From: Rehmannia glutinosa
Taxonomy: Eukaryota; Streptophyta; Magnoliopsida; Lamiales; Orobanchaceae
Direction: 5' to 3'
DNA: 64,000 nucleotides
NCBI GenBank assembly: GCA_016081115.2
Contig: JABTTQ020003011.1
Span: 62,001-126,000, forward strand
Below the pieces are notes generated by a model. That model searched no databases. It was not told the origin of the DNA and was given only the letters and a program-made list of their open reading frames with translations. The position numbers were made by a program, and so were the translations under genes. The stretch's first letter is position 1. Every line of letters starts with the position of its first letter. Below, one piece after another: positions 1 to 10,965 of this stretch.

Positions 1-890
1 TATGTGAAAAATTTTCAAACCTCATGCAAAGCAAATTTGAAATGAGCATGATGGGAGAGTCGACATTCTTCCTTGGACTCCAAGTAAAACAGTGAAGGAT
101 GGAACCTTCATAAGTCAAACAAAATACACCGAGAGATTTAATGAAGAAATTTGATATGGAGAAGAAGTCTTCGTGAAAATACCAATGAATACATCACCAA
201 AATGGACATGGATGCACGGATGGCAAGCTGTAGATCAAACAAGATATAGAGCACTTATTGGATCATTGCTCTATCTCACAAAAGTAGGCGGACATCACCT
301 TTGATGTAGGTGTATGTGCGAGATTTCAATCTGCTCCAAAAGAGAGCCATATGACAAAGAAACTAAGAGAATCTTGAGATACTTGAAAGGAAGCCAAGAA
401 GTTGGCTTATGGTATCCAAAGGAAGGTGGATTCAAGCTAATTGGCTATTCAGACTCGACTATCTTTGGATGCGAGTTGACAGAAAAGCACCTCGGCACAT
501 GTCAAATGCTTGGAAACAGTGATTTCTGGTTTAGCAAGAAGCAAAATTTAATAGCCACCTCTACAACTGAAGGCAGAATACATATCTGGCAGGCTGTTGT
601 GCCCAAGTCCTATGGATGAGACAAAGAACTAAGAGACTATGAAGTTGAAGAAAAGGAAATTCCAATCATGTGTGATAACACAAGTGCAATTGCAATCACT
701 CGTAATCCTATGTTGCACTCAAGAACAAAGCATATCGATGTCGATATCACTTCATAAGAGATCATGTTGAAAAGAAGGACATCATATGGAATATATCTCA
801 ACCGATAAACGGTTGGTGACATATTCACAAAACCATTATGTGAGTCAAGATTTGAAGAACTCAAAGCATGAGTTAGGGTTAATCGAGTGA
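1..890 (+). pseudogene. Ty1/copia (SIRE-like) pol 3' end: RT C-terminus and RNase H, frameshifted
   Basis: This encodes the end of a copia polyprotein: the last part of reverse transcriptase followed by RNase H, which together copy element RNA into DNA in virus-like particles. Seen by reading several frames: an STFFLGLQVKQ motif near 60-95, an IGSLLYLT motif near 258-280, the GTCQMLGNS and SKKQNLIATSTTE motifs of RNase H (490-570), then CDNTSAIAIT and MLHSRTKHIDV (670-745). It ends in HELGLIE and a stop at 888-890. The SKKQN...TTEAEYI...CCAQ...LW order is that of the SIRE lineage. Frameshifts and stops interrupt it throughout, and the 5' half of the element lies outside the window. It is a dead copy; clade assignment is good, exact domain limits are not. 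Confidence 0.85.
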
Positions 891-1456
891 GTGACACTCG
901 AGAAGACTCAAAGAAAAGAAATGGAACACAAAAAGAGAAAAAGGATGAATTCTCAAAATCGGCTAAATGAATCACCATGTCGGAGAGACAACTATACCGA
1001 ATTAGCCGACAAATTTGAGTCATTTACCGAGAGAATCGTGACGAGAAGATTTAAATCACTAAGGGATAAGCTGAGTCATTTATGAGCAAAGTGACAAAAA
1101 TGCGATCGTTTTTACTAAGCGGGAATGTTTTTAAGAATGACGTCGACATAATGATGATGATGTGTACGGACAAAAAGTTGCATACCAAGCTTATGATTGG
1201 ATATAAATCTTTGCCGCATTAAATTCGAGACATTAAATGCTAATCGGCGTGCAAAATCTAAGCCGTTGATTTCGATCACATTTCAAAAACCACCCGCACG
1301 TCCTTTTAAAACCATACTTAACCCATTTTCGTCTGTTTTCTCTCACATATCACCAAAACGGTTCATTTCTATCTCGAAACAAAGGCAAAACTCTCTCAAA
1401 ACCCTCTCAAGTATTCAAATCAAATTTCTAAGTTTCTTTTCGGTGAAATCTGAAAA

Positions 1457-2020
1457 ATGGCATCAACCTATGATTTTGTCAAGCTAGGAAAGCAAACCCA
1501 CACAGGGGTCGACCGTGGATTTCGAGGGCATGGTCAAACAGGGTCCGATGACGCCCTCATAAAGAAAATCGTTGAAAAGCTCGAAACGTCGGCCGAAACC
1601 ATTTTCGACGATGGAGTATTCGATGACCTATGGGAAGAGGTCGCACGTTCACGTGAACGCCGAGATTCACGATGAAGGGATAAAGTATCTGCATTCACGA
1701 AAAGAAGTTCACCATCTCTCGCCAAGGATTTGGTGAACACTACTCACTACCGAGCGGAAGGAGCATCGTAAATCAACGGCGATGTAGACACTTCTTTGCC
1801 GGAGGAAGTAGCCAAATCCGACTATCTTTGATAAAATAGTCTACACAAAAAACAAGAGGTCTTTGAAGGAGGATTACCACAAGTTGTTGGACATAGTTGC
1901 CAAATGCATAGACATCAAATTTGGCATCTTTGACCAACTGTCAAAAGCAAAGTTGATCGTAATGGCTGCGATCATTGAAGAAAGGAAAATAAATTGGGCC
2001 GAGTTTGTCTACTGACGGAC
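1457..2020 (+). pseudogene. Start of the post-pol (env-like) region of the SIRE-like element
   Basis: SIRE-lineage elements carry a long extra coding region between RNase H and the 3' LTR. Here a short open frame starts at 1457 (MASTYDFVKLGKQ) and runs 72 codons. After frameshifts, a stretch near 1880-2015 reads YHKLLDIVAKCIDIKFGIFD and then MAAIIEERKINWAEFVY. That pattern (…VAKCI…FD…MAAII…NWAEF) resembles the conserved core of proteins annotated in plants as putative plant transposon proteins. This is recognition of a pattern, not a search result. The region follows pol by about 570 bases and is decayed. Function of this protein is not established for plant copia elements; env-like is a positional label. 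Confidence 0.5.
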
Positions 2021-4530
2021 TCGCGAATGTAGGGAACAAATCCTTCAAGGAAGATGGTGCATTTGGAGGATCCCTAGGATATGGCCCAGTGATTGGCCGG
2101 TGATGGAGGTGAAAGGAGTCCTCTTAGACATGGAAAGGTGTTCCATGTAAACAAGAGGATGTTCAGATCAAACCTCTCTCGGCGCACTGAGAAGAGAGCC
2201 TACGCCAAGAGAGCGACACGAGTGAGTGGGGAATCGGTGACCTCGAAGATACAACTGTTTCCTCTTCACCAAAGAAGAAAGTTGCCCCCTGCAGCCGCTT
2301 AAGAGAATGCCCCCCTACAATTTGCTAAGAAGATTCTTTGCTCTTGCAAAGAAAGAAAAACAAACCTGCTCCCGCCCGCAGCCTGAGCCGAGTCACCCCC
2401 GCAGCCGTGTCTCCCGCCTAGCTAGCAAAGAACGGTCGAGAAGGACTCTCAACTACCTTCTCCGATCATCAAAAAGAGGAGAATCGATAAGCCAAGACGG
2501 CCGGCTCCTCGAAGAAAACACCAAAGACCGTCTCCCGCCGCCAAGACTCGGAAGAAACTCTCTCGAACCGCAGGTCCCTCCGGTATGAACTAAGAGACGA
2601 CGAAGAATCATCAAACACTCCGAGCTTGAGAAACCGACCGAGTCACCACTCATTTGGAGCAGATCTGGGAGACTCGCTGGAGAAGTAGAGTCTCCGGATA
2701 TTATAGATGAAAACTAAGTCTGAAGGCGATCAGAGGCAAATCAAGACACAACTGTGTAGTTCGCACAAATGGTGAGACACAAGAAGAAGCGATAGAGATG
2801 ATAGTGATGTGATGATCCTATCCCCACCTTACCCGGACATCCAAAATCGTGCGAGAGTGGAGGAAGTGGAAATTGAGTCGATCAAGGAACAGTTCCAACG
2901 GCTTTGAATTTATAGAAGAGGAAGAGGAAGCTGTTGAACTTCCTGGATCGACCTCTGTGATCTCAAAGATCGATGAAGAAAAGCGCAAAGATATCTTGCA
3001 GATCTTCAAGGATAAGGAGAAGGAGAGAGGCAGAGGAAGTCGAGAGGCACGTGAGAAGGCCGATCGCCTATCACCAACACCACGAACACACACATCATCT
3101 CCTTGATGTCTTATCGATAGTGATGAGGATTTGGACCCTTCTTTGCCCTACGAAGAGTTGCAAAGGCGCAAGCAATGCATGAATCTAGAATTCTTCATGA
3201 GAAAAGCATGATGGAGGGACCAAGAGAGTCCTCCAAAACACACGGTGAAATCGATCCAATGGGAGTAGTGCGAGCAAATCGTCACCGTTGTTGCTTCCAC
3301 CACTTCCTGACTCACTCGAAAGAACGAATTAAAGGAATGGCGATGAAACCGGGTTAGTGGGGACCCCATCGAGACAACCCCTAATGAAGGTGTCTTACCA
3401 CCGCCCCAATGGCTGAACACTCAAGAGAAACACCGGGAGTTTGGAGACGAGTGACCCCATTCCAAGTCACTCGGTGGTGCGCCCGGTGAGGGGAAACTCC
3501 CTCCACCGCAGCAAGGTTGGAGGATGTCGCAGATGACTCCACAATGAATTTAGGAGGCGAAGTGGAGAAGGTACAAACACAAAATACACACAAGTTGCCA
3601 TCAACGAAGCTCGAGGCGATTGAGACTGTCTCGGTGAGGTGCCAACCGAAGGCTAATGACGCGCCGATGCGATCGAGGCACAGACGGAATGCAGCCCGGG
3701 AGTTAACACTGGCGATGAAAGTGCAATCCATGGGGTTGAGACTCCAATGGATGCCACCACAGAAGACCCTAAGACAGTGACACTTTGTCGAAAGGGAGGT
3801 CAAGGCCTCGCTGCGATTGAGCTGAGGCAGGAGGTAATGAAGGCCAACGGGAGGTTGAGACTTCCCGGGGTAAAGAGGTCAAGTAGAGAACATCCTCCCG
3901 CTATCATTGATCCATCTCGAAAAGGAGATAAGCGCGCTTCATGATTCCCAGGATAATCCTCGATGTAACTTTTCCGGGATTAGAAGGCGACGAAGAAAGT
4001 TCGAGTCATCCCCCGTGACAGATCCAAAAGACTCGGTGAGGATGTTCCAAGCACGAGCAAGTCGATCTCAATACTACTCGTCAAACTTTCAATTTTGATG
4101 GTGAGCCACCAATGGAAATCTCATCATCGTCCGATAACGCTTGTGATAAGGCCGAGGACCAGATCCACTCAATTGGAGAAACCAGTGAGACCGACGAAGT
4201 TGTTGAGACAGTGAGGCTCAAGCAAGATGGGTCCACTTCACAAAAGACCCCACCAAACAGAGTCCATCGCGCGCAGCTCCCAAGCCGCAGCGGAGTTCGA
4301 CTCCAAAAGGAACTTCACGCGCACCTTTCATCATTGAACAAATCCCGATTGCCGTGATGATTCCTTTGTAGAATCATTTCCTTTATCTCTAGAGGTACCC
4401 GACCTCCCCGATGAGTCGAGATAACGATCTCGCGCTTCCACAGCACTGGACCCTGTCCTTCCATCCGACACCATCGTTCCGGTGACTATGATTTTGACGC
4501 TGGTGGTGGCCATTACCGCAACGGAAGAAA
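2021..4530 (+). pseudogene. Decayed charged, low-complexity part of the SIRE env-like region
   Basis: No continuous frame survives. Short frames read Lys/Arg/Ser/Pro-rich stretches (for example KKEKQTCSRPQPEPS near 2350-2395 and SSKKTPKTVSRRQDSEE near 2505-2550) and acidic stretches such as FIEEEEEAVELP near 2907-2942. Compositional bias of this sort fits the hinge part of the post-pol protein of SIRE elements. The best short frames are 2093-2302, 2307-2588, 2849-3106, 3517-3780 and 4112-4357 on the plus strand. None carries a domain I recognise. Opposite-strand frames of similar length look like shadows. I read the block as one eroded coding region rather than several genes. Confidence 0.4.
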
Positions 4531-5090
4531 CAAAGCTAAAGTTCGGGAGGTGTTCAAAGCATTATTTGCTGAAATTGAATGGATGGAGAGGCACCAGGCC
4601 TCTATGGACATGAGATGGATATGAGAGATGCCAACCTTATGCGCAGCAAACAATGCGTGTGGAACAAGCTAGATATTTGAGAACATTGTTCAACAAGTCT
4701 GGTCTGGAGAGAGTGAGAATCCGATGCAAAAACGAAATTGAGAGAACACATTGAGCACATGCATGAAGCTCACACCGCCGAGATAAAAGCTGCGTGAGAA
4801 AATAAGAGTGATCTCCAGCGTATGGAAGAAAACATAGATAGAAAATTCAGCCTTCTCATGGCTGAGATGAAGCTAATTTCAAAGAGAGTCCAACGCTACT
4901 CGCTCCGAATTTCGTGCCGCATACTCCGCAGCAGAATCAAGGCAGAACTCGACTATCGCAGGCTCGACTTTCCGCTTGCCAAGTATGTTTCAGGGGTTCC
5001 TCTCTCCTTTGATGATGCCAAAAAGGGGGAAGAGGAATACCTTAAAGCGCTAAAGAGATCCGAAGTGAAAAAGGAGGAGCGACTATGAAG
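4531..5090 (+). pseudogene. Coiled-coil-like C-terminal part of the SIRE env-like region
   Basis: The reading frame at 4822-5088 (88 codons) gives MEENIDRKFSLLMAEMKLI and continues with many Leu, Glu, Lys and Arg residues, ending KKGEEEYLKALKRSEVKKEE. Upstream, after stops, come VREVFKALFAEIEWMERHQ (about 4540-4600) and a helix-like stretch around 4760-4800. Heptad-like spacing of leucines and charged residues suggests a coiled coil, which is a known property of env-like proteins of the SIRE lineage. Stops and frameshifts separate the pieces, so it is not a functional gene. The call rests on composition and position only. Confidence 0.4.
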
Positions 5091-6109
5091 GAAAAGACAG
5101 TGAGGAAGTTACAAGGAAAAAAGAAAGGAAAGTCTGTTGAGGGGGAAGAATCGAGAGATGTGACCTTAATGATTGCACAAACTCCCCAACAAGGTCTTGT
5201 CACGGTGATATTATCGTGACAAACTCCAGTGACTGACTCGCCACTCCAACACTGCTATATCTATGGTCGAAAAGAGAAAGAAAATTGAAGCGAGGGATGG
5301 AGGAAGTGGAAGGAATAATGGATGCCCGAGTTATGAATATCTTGAAACAACATGGGAGACATTCCAAAGAGACAGAGACACTTATGCCATCTCGATGCCG
5401 GAATCGAGCCAAGATTAGTTGATGAATTTAAAACGCCGCATCGGAAGGATACTTTGCAAACATGTCCATGGCTCAAGCTTGGGACTTGTATCGGGAAAAG
5501 GGTCTCACGCTATGTGAAGAAGGCGACAGCGACAGACTACGGCGGTCACTCTGCTGGTCACTCCGCTAGTCACTCGGTGGAAAGAAGAAGACCCCAAAGA
5601 CAATACACGCCCGAAGAGGAAGAGGAAGAAGCGATGGTGGAGGAAGAGGTTTGGACCCAGGCCTCCGCCCAAAAACATTGAGTACATAGATCCGGCAAGA
5701 AAGGAGGGATCTCTTTGGGTGGTCTTGACCAAGTAGCCAACTCGCAAGTGGCTAAAAGCAATCCGAGTATGCAAAAAGAATCGAAGAAGAAAATAAAAGA
5801 CAAACTCAGCTTTGGGAGGAGAGACAAGAGAGATTAAGAAGAGATGAAGTCGCCGGAAGGCATATGAAAAGAGACAAGAGAGATTAAGAAGAGATGAAAG
5901 AAGGAGGCGCGAAGGAGATGAAGGCATGTATTTTACTATGAAAATAATAATATGTAAGTCTTACGTAATAAATCTCTAAATTTTCTATTTTTTTGCGTAG
6001 ACATAAAGATGAAAAAAGAGAACAAGAATGTTATGATCAATAAAATAATTGATGACATTCAGTGAATGCACTAAGAAGATTTACAAAGAATGTTTTAAGA
6101 GGCATCATC
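5091..6109 (+). other. 3' untranslated stretch of the SIRE-like element
   Basis: Purine-rich sequence between the coiled-coil remnant and the polypurine tract. Only short frames are present (the longest, 5352-5681, is Glu-rich and unrecognised). A 29-base motif, agacaagagagattaagaag plus flanking bases, occurs twice at about 5821-5850 and 5871-5900, a local duplication. I see no separate gene. Confidence 0.5.
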
Positions 6110-6123
6110 AAAAAGGGGGAAAT
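6110..6123 (+). promoter_or_regulatory. Polypurine tract of the SIRE-like element
   Basis: The sequence aaaaagggggaaat lies directly against the LTR start TGTTGGG. This is the usual form of the plus-strand priming site in the SIRE lineage (A-run, G-run, then TGTTGG). Confidence 0.9.
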
Positions 6124-7638
6124 TGTTGGGAAATTTATTGTTTAGATTTTGATGAATGCCATGTAAAACTTAGAATAGGAAGTTGGCACCCCATTATTAT
6201 TTTACATTGTAATGTAAATACATGATATGGCAAAGAAGACAAGAGAGAAGACGGAAACTCGAGTATGGCAAAGAAGGAGCGGGAACTTGAGATGCGATTG
6301 AGATGCGGTGAGTGGAGTATCGGTCAAGTCAACTCAAGATAAGCCAAGTCTCAAGTTGAAGTGACGAGAAGAGTCATCCATGATTGGAAGTCGACTCTAA
6401 GTCACCTGGGGAAAGCAAGGAAATGCGGTCAAGTCGAGATAATCGAAAGAGATCCGTTGCACGTAAATCAAGAGAATTACTTAAACAAGTAATATCTCCA
6501 TGCTACCTTTCTCAAAGTGCTCGGTCCCGGAAGCGTGCAAAAGGAATAAACCAATGGGAAGCACTACACCGTGTCAGAACTCTGAAAAGTTGAAGAACAT
6601 TTTATACGAGGAAGTGGCAAATTCAAGGACTGCAACAAGACAAGCCAACGTCCACAAGTGACTTTCAAAAATAAGCCTATCTCTTCAACGGGCAGATTTT
6701 TGAAAGATCACTATAAAAGGCTGAGGAATAACTCTAAAAAAAAAAAAAAAAAGAAAAAAAGGTTATCTTGACAGAACCACGAACATTCAAGAAAACATTT
6801 GAATGTAGCCAAAAACATTCTCAAATCATTCAAGATTAATCCTCAAGCCTACATTACGAAGAAAATCAATCCAACACTCACTGTGAAGGAAAGATAGCTT
6901 CAATCAGTTGAAGATGAAACTTTAGAAGAAAAGGGGGTCTACATTCCACAAAGGATTGTAGGAAGGTTCAAGGTCGAACCAAGTCTTGAGCTTTTGGAGG
7001 GCTTCGTGATCAAATCCAAAGAGCTTGAGCAAGTGGGCTGTAGTAGCAAGGCAAGCGCCCTGTGAAGAAGCCGAGTCGTATGAGAAGCCGGTGAGTGATC
7101 AAGGCGTCTCGACTAAGTCCCAAAGGATCAAGTCGGTTTGTGTGATCAAGACTTGTATCCGGATTGTTACCACTTTGTATATTGATCAATACCTAGTGGA
7201 TTCCTCCGGGAGTTGGAGAAGAGAGGAGTAGAAGAATTACCCCATCTTCGAACCTATAAAAATTTATCGTGTCATTTACATTTTAGCACTTTAATTCTGC
7301 ATCATATTTGTTTAATTCTGACATATTTGCTATCCATTAGATAATTTCTAAGTACTAAATCAAGCTTTAAATCTCTACTAAACCAAACTTAAGGGTGTTA
7401 AGTCTTCATTTGAAAATAAACCACAGTTGAGCTAATTCGGTCTTAGCGGTGAGTTATTCTATCAACGGCTCGTCGAGTCATTTGAGTGACTAACTCTCTT
7501 GATTAACTAAATTGGCTGTCCACCCAGGACACATGTGTGTAGTATCAACTCGACCTTTTAAAAGGACTAAACCGAAAATTTGGTAAGGTTTATTCAACCC
7601 CCCTTCTAAACCTTACACTCACACCCCTTGGGACCTAC
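6124..7638 (+). mobile_element. 3' LTR of the SIRE-like Ty1/copia element (about 1.5 kb)
   Basis: The LTR starts with TGTTGGG right after the polypurine tract. It ends in the family-typical C-rich tail (caaccccccttctaaacc near 7597, then ccttgggacctac near 7626-7638). The canonical terminal CA is not clear, so the end is placed to within a few bases. A TATA box lies at 6712. The partner 5' LTR is outside the window, so target duplication and age cannot be read. It differs in its start sequence from the two solo SIRE-like LTRs at 10516 and 41046, hence another family. Confidence 0.85.
6712..6719 (+). promoter_or_regulatory. TATA box of the SIRE-like LTR
   Basis: TATAAAAG about 590 bases into the LTR, followed about 20 bases later by a long A-rich run at 6736-6759. 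Position and sequence fit the LTR RNA polymerase II promoter. Confidence 0.6.
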
Positions 7639-8035
7639 GATTAAGCATTGGATATTTTTGTAGTGAGCTTTTTATGCATGGAATTAAGCTTCTTATTCAT
7701 GGAGTATCTTTTTCTTTGTATGGAACACTTGAATCGAGTATTCCTAACAACTTAAATCGTTGTTCAACTCTACTTTAGTTGTTAAAAAAGTTATGTATGA
7801 GAATATCAATATTTATTTCATTTATTATTTCTTAGCTTCCTCAATATGTTCAAAAATATTCTACGTATTCATTACTATGCATCTTAAATTTAATTTTTCA
7901 TTACTATGCATCTTCCTCGGTAAAACTGTCTAGAATTAAATTTAATATATGAGATTATCCGTTGAGCTCTTGCGTAGATTACTTGGTATTATGGTAACTT
8001 GGATCTGTATGCTCATTTTCGTTATATGTTGATAT
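7639..8035 (+). other. AT-rich stretch, possible intron of the captured NSA2 fragment
   Basis: T-rich sequence without open frames between the SIRE LTR and the NSA2 exon. It could be captured intron sequence upstream of that exon; no second exon was found. Confidence 0.35.
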
Positions 8036-8144
8036 ATTGGCCATGCATGAGAAATTATTACCCAGGTGCAAGGTTGACGATGATGTCCATGAAGGAGCTC
8101 TTCCTACATACCTTCTTGATCGTTATGAGACAAATAGAACGAAG
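8036..8144 (+). pseudogene. NSA2: Single exon of NSA2 (ribosome biogenesis protein), captured fragment
   Basis: One frame reads LAMHEKLLPRCKVDDDVHEG and then ALPTYLLDRYETNRTK, stopping exactly at a splice donor (AAG|GTAGAC at 8145). This matches the conserved middle of eukaryotic NSA2, where LAMHEE is followed by RRKVDD, EG, PAYLLDR and TTRAK. NSA2 is a nucleolar factor that joins pre-60S particles and is needed for maturation of 27S pre-rRNA. The frame is open, but several normally invariant positions differ (RR to RC, for example), and neither the preceding nor the following exon is found in the flanks. A clean acceptor is not visible upstream. It is a gene fragment, probably carried by the Helitron-like element ending at 9035. 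Confidence 0.75.
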
Positions 8145-8939
8145 GTAGACTTATATTTCTAATTTTCCTTCAGGATAGGCTTCTAAGTGATTTTTGTGTC
8201 TTCAATTGGCAAATGTATGTAATCTATATAAGTCTTTGTTCTATTATTAATAGAACAAAATGACCATCCTAGAAGATTTTTTACAGTATTACATACATGT
8301 TATGTTATTTTTTGGTATTAGAGGTATAAATATTCAATACCTCTTTTACTGTTCTCCGGATTTGTGTCAATACCAATTATTCGACGTTCTCCATTAGTTA
8401 GGCCCTTGTAAGGTTGAATGTTATATGATTATTACTACGTGGTGTAAATTTAGTTTTATGACCGTTGTATGGAAAAATGCAAAACTTATGCAGGTTGTAT
8501 AGTAAAATGTAAAACAAATAGTTCATAAGGTAAAATGCAAAAACCCGAATGTTTTTTATCTCTTTAAGTTATAGGTCATGTTTTACTTTTTTTCTATAAT
8601 TAGGTGCACAATTACCAATACTAAAGTGGATTATGTCTTTCACAGTGGGAAGGTTCTTTACATTGATTTCAAAGAAAAGTCGTTGGATTCTATAAAATTT
8701 CATTTAGAGACAATAATTTTTTGCAGCCTAAACTTTAACCATGTTTTCACTTTGCAATTTAAACTATTTATTTTTGCAATTAACAAATTAAACTTTAATA
8801 ATTTGTGGGCTTTTCACATTGCAACCTCCGGCCATCCAGAATTGGAATATTGAAGGAATATCATGTTGTAAATTCTTTGACATGAGTTTTTACACCCACA
8901 ATGTCTTCACTATGTTAATCTTGAAAATTTCTATTCATT
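8145..8939 (+). other. AT-rich DNA after the NSA2 exon, no gene seen
   Basis: The sequence begins as an intron would (GTAGAC donor) and is T-rich. The next NSA2 exon (VLSNTIKQKRKE…) is not present. The 91-codon frame at 8578-8853 has biased composition and no recognisable domain. Three near-repeats of an aaaatgcaaaac-like motif occur near 8473-8545. Confidence 0.4.
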
Positions 8940-9035
8940 ATAATATAATATATAAAATTAAATTAAAAAATATATATAGATGTTAAATTTTTAATAAAAT
9001 TAGTAAAATAATATGGTTCACGTGCATCTTACTAG
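8940..9035 (+). mobile_element. Helitron-like 3' terminus, plus orientation, decayed
   Basis: The stretch attagtaaaataatatggtt followed by CACGTGCATCTTACTAG|T mirrors the minus-strand termini at 12017, 12945 and 13602, which read attagtaaa…CACGTGC…GTATTACTAG|T. The terminal CTAG is at 9032-9035 and is followed by T, as Helitrons require. The hairpin seen in the other copies is lost here. The terminus would close an element that includes the NSA2 exon upstream. Confidence 0.5.
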
Positions 9036-9795
9036 TTTAATAAATGTCAAATGAACTTTCAAAAAATGAAGGCTTCAGAAACGATAATTATTAGCCTTCG
9101 GAAGTAAAAACTGAATTAATATGAAGCTATGTTATTTAAGCACTTGTAGTCAAAAAAATTCAGCACTAGCATCCTTTTGGCAATTAAAGAATAGGCAAAA
9201 GTAACTACTTTAGTATTCAATCCTCTGGAATATTCATCATGTTAACTTTTGCAAATACCAGATAGATTTACAATTTCTATTTCACAGTTTCTTTTGAATA
9301 CTTGATGGAAACATTACAAACACTCCAAGCACAACAAATAAAACAAGAGAGATAAAAAAAAGATATCATTTTAGTAGTACTTTGATAATATTAGATACAT
9401 GTTGGCCTTTTCAGATAACATCAGTGTACAATTGAATTAACATAATTCTTGTTTTATCTTTGAAAATTTAGAGGTTTTTGAAAATCGCAAAATCCCCTTG
9501 AGGTATGATTATATCTTATATTAATTCTCTTCAAAAGCAAAACACATTTTAAGTCTCATTATTTATATTTATATTATAGTTACCCCATTGTATCTAAAGA
9601 CAAAATCGAACCTTATGGGTATTTTCGTAATCAACCCAAACTTCGGGGGTGTTCTGTAATTATCCCTAACTGCAAAGCAAAAGTAGGAACGTGGAAACAT
9701 TAACATAATTCTTTTTTAGTTCAATTATAAAAGGGAACAATGGTCATGGCCACAATAAGGAATGAAATAGAAATATACTAAATAATTCATAAAAC
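9036..9795. other. AT-rich DNA with a probable MITE remnant
   Basis: No coding frames. Near 9460-9655 there are weak inverted ends (…gaaaatcgcaaaatcccc… and …ctgtaattatccctaac), similar to the MITE at 54358-54642, but no clear target duplication. Confidence 0.3.
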
Positions 9796-9925
9796 TAAAC
9801 TGGCACAATTTCTGCATTTTATTTAGAAGTGCAGGGGTTTGACCACATCTTGGGGCTAGAAAAATTTGCACTTTCCAAGACTTCACCAAATTTGTGAGTA
9901 GATTGTCACACAAACCTAATGCCAT
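9796..9925 (-). pseudogene. PPCDC (HAL3) exon b, copy 1
   Basis: On the minus strand the exon reads MALGLCDNLLTNLVKSWK and then a degraded FLAP stretch. This matches the segment after the first substrate loop in plant phosphopantothenoylcysteine decarboxylase (GGLCDNLLT…VRAWD…FVAPAMN). PPCDC is the flavin enzyme that decarboxylates 4'-phosphopantothenoylcysteine in CoA synthesis. The exon follows an intron whose acceptor is degraded here (TTTGCAA|ATG; in copy 2 it is TTTGCAG|ATG). The PxMNxxMW region is damaged in this copy by a deletion. It is a gene fragment without start or end. Confidence 0.75.
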
Positions 9926-10009
9926 TTGCAAACAAACACACACAAAAAAGAAAAAAGAAAAGGATTAGCAATAGGACTAAATTCATATTCAAGTCCGTTT
10001 AACATTTAC

Positions 10010-10217
10010 GTTTGCTAGGCTATTTGAAGACACTAGTGCAAGCATAAAGATTTCAGCTCATTCAATTAATTCTTCGTACAATGTAGGCTTATCCACCCTC
10101 CAGTCGACCACTCGTCATCATCTGTATAAACAGAAATCTCAATAGCAGATGTATTCAAAAAGTCCTTAGATGATGTCATTGCTACAATCTTCAATTCGAC
10201 AGGACGAGGCAAACTCT
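10010..10217 (-). pseudogene. PPCDC (HAL3) exon a, copy 1
   Basis: The minus-strand frame gives VELKIVAMTSSKDFLN, then SVYTDDDEWSTGG, and after a one-base shift the block ending VSSNSLANV. It aligns with plant PPCDC in the order VEVKAVA…, LYTDEDEWSS, LHIELRRWAD, APLSANTLAKI. A splice donor GTAAATG (minus strand, 10003-10009) follows LAN. A stop interrupts the EW motif near 10050. The upstream side is cut at 10218 by a copia LTR tip, so the flavin-binding N-terminal strand of the protein is missing. Reading frame damage makes it a pseudogene fragment. Confidence 0.8.
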
Positions 10218-10303
10218 TGTTGGAATATAAACTTGATTTGAGTCCAAGTAATATTGGGCGTGAAAAATAGTTTTGAGTTAAAAAGATAAAATGAGATCCC
10301 AAT
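10218..10303 (+). mobile_element. Copia LTR tip embedded in unit 1
   Basis: TGTTGGAATATAAACTTGAT and the following roughly 65 bases match the start of the copia LTR at 53116. The left junction is exactly the LTR terminus; the right junction lies within the LTR, at the base pairs ccc aatgttacgg. Confidence 0.8.
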
Positions 10304-10515
10304 GTTACGGACTTTTGTCCCATTAACAACCAACCGTGCGGCCTTAGCGTTTTTTCTCTTGTCGCGGTTGCTAAGTCAGCCTATCTCGAAGTATCATGTG
10401 TGTAAAGAAGTTTAGGAAGATGGCAAAGTAAAACACACAAGATAGTTGGGAAAAAAAACTTATATTATTCACTTAAATTTTGCTTACAATGCTTGGTTGG
10501 TTACAAATGAGGTCC
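10304..10515 (-). other. Upstream part of unit 1, origin unrecognised
   Basis: The equivalent part of unit 2 (12713-12925) contains a minus-strand frame with ELATARGKKALRLHGM and LLREQKSVTLG. In unit 1 the same region is broken. It may be an earlier exon of the captured gene or unrelated sequence; I cannot assign it. Confidence 0.4.
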
Positions 10516-10775
10516 TGTAAGTCCAAGCGGCTACGATAATCTAGAGGGGGGGGTGAATACATTATCTCAATTTTTGCGATTATGCCATCTTTTTCGAAAC
10601 AAACAAGCCAATACAAGAATAGAAGTGCGGGAAGTAAACAATACACGTCGATTTATAGAGCTTCACCCCACCTAGGGACTACGTGCTCTACCACCCCAGT
10701 ATATCCGGGATGGGTTTCGGAAAAGAAAAAGAATTTTATTAATTACCACAATTAATACAACACCACCTTACAACA

Positions 10776-10965
10776 CCTTGAAGAGCACCACACTCTTCTT
10801 CAACACCACCTTGGAGATTACCACAATCTCCCTAGAAGATTACCACAATCTTCCTTCAACGGCACCTTGTGAAGATCACCACAATCTTCCTATTTGAAGA
10901 GCACCGAACTCTCCAACACCTCGAAGAGCACCAAACTCTTCCACAAGAAGATTACCACAATCTTC
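10776..10965. repeat. Series of short inverted repeats inside the solo LTR
   Basis: Units such as GAAGAGCACCACACTCTTC, GGAGATTACCACAATCTCC and GAAGATTACCACAATCTTC follow one another. Each is a stem of about 5-6 bp around a CACCACA or TACCACA core. The same series occurs at 41308-41470 in the related LTR. Confidence 0.75.

Noticed and set aside
2818..3106. Overlapping frames on both strands
   Set aside because: The plus frame is a piece of the eroded env-like region; the minus frame is its Arg/Ser/Leu-rich shadow.
9725..10329. A working minus-strand PPCDC gene
   Set aside because: Only two exons, a stop in exon a, an LTR tip in place of the upstream exon and AT-rich tail after exon b.
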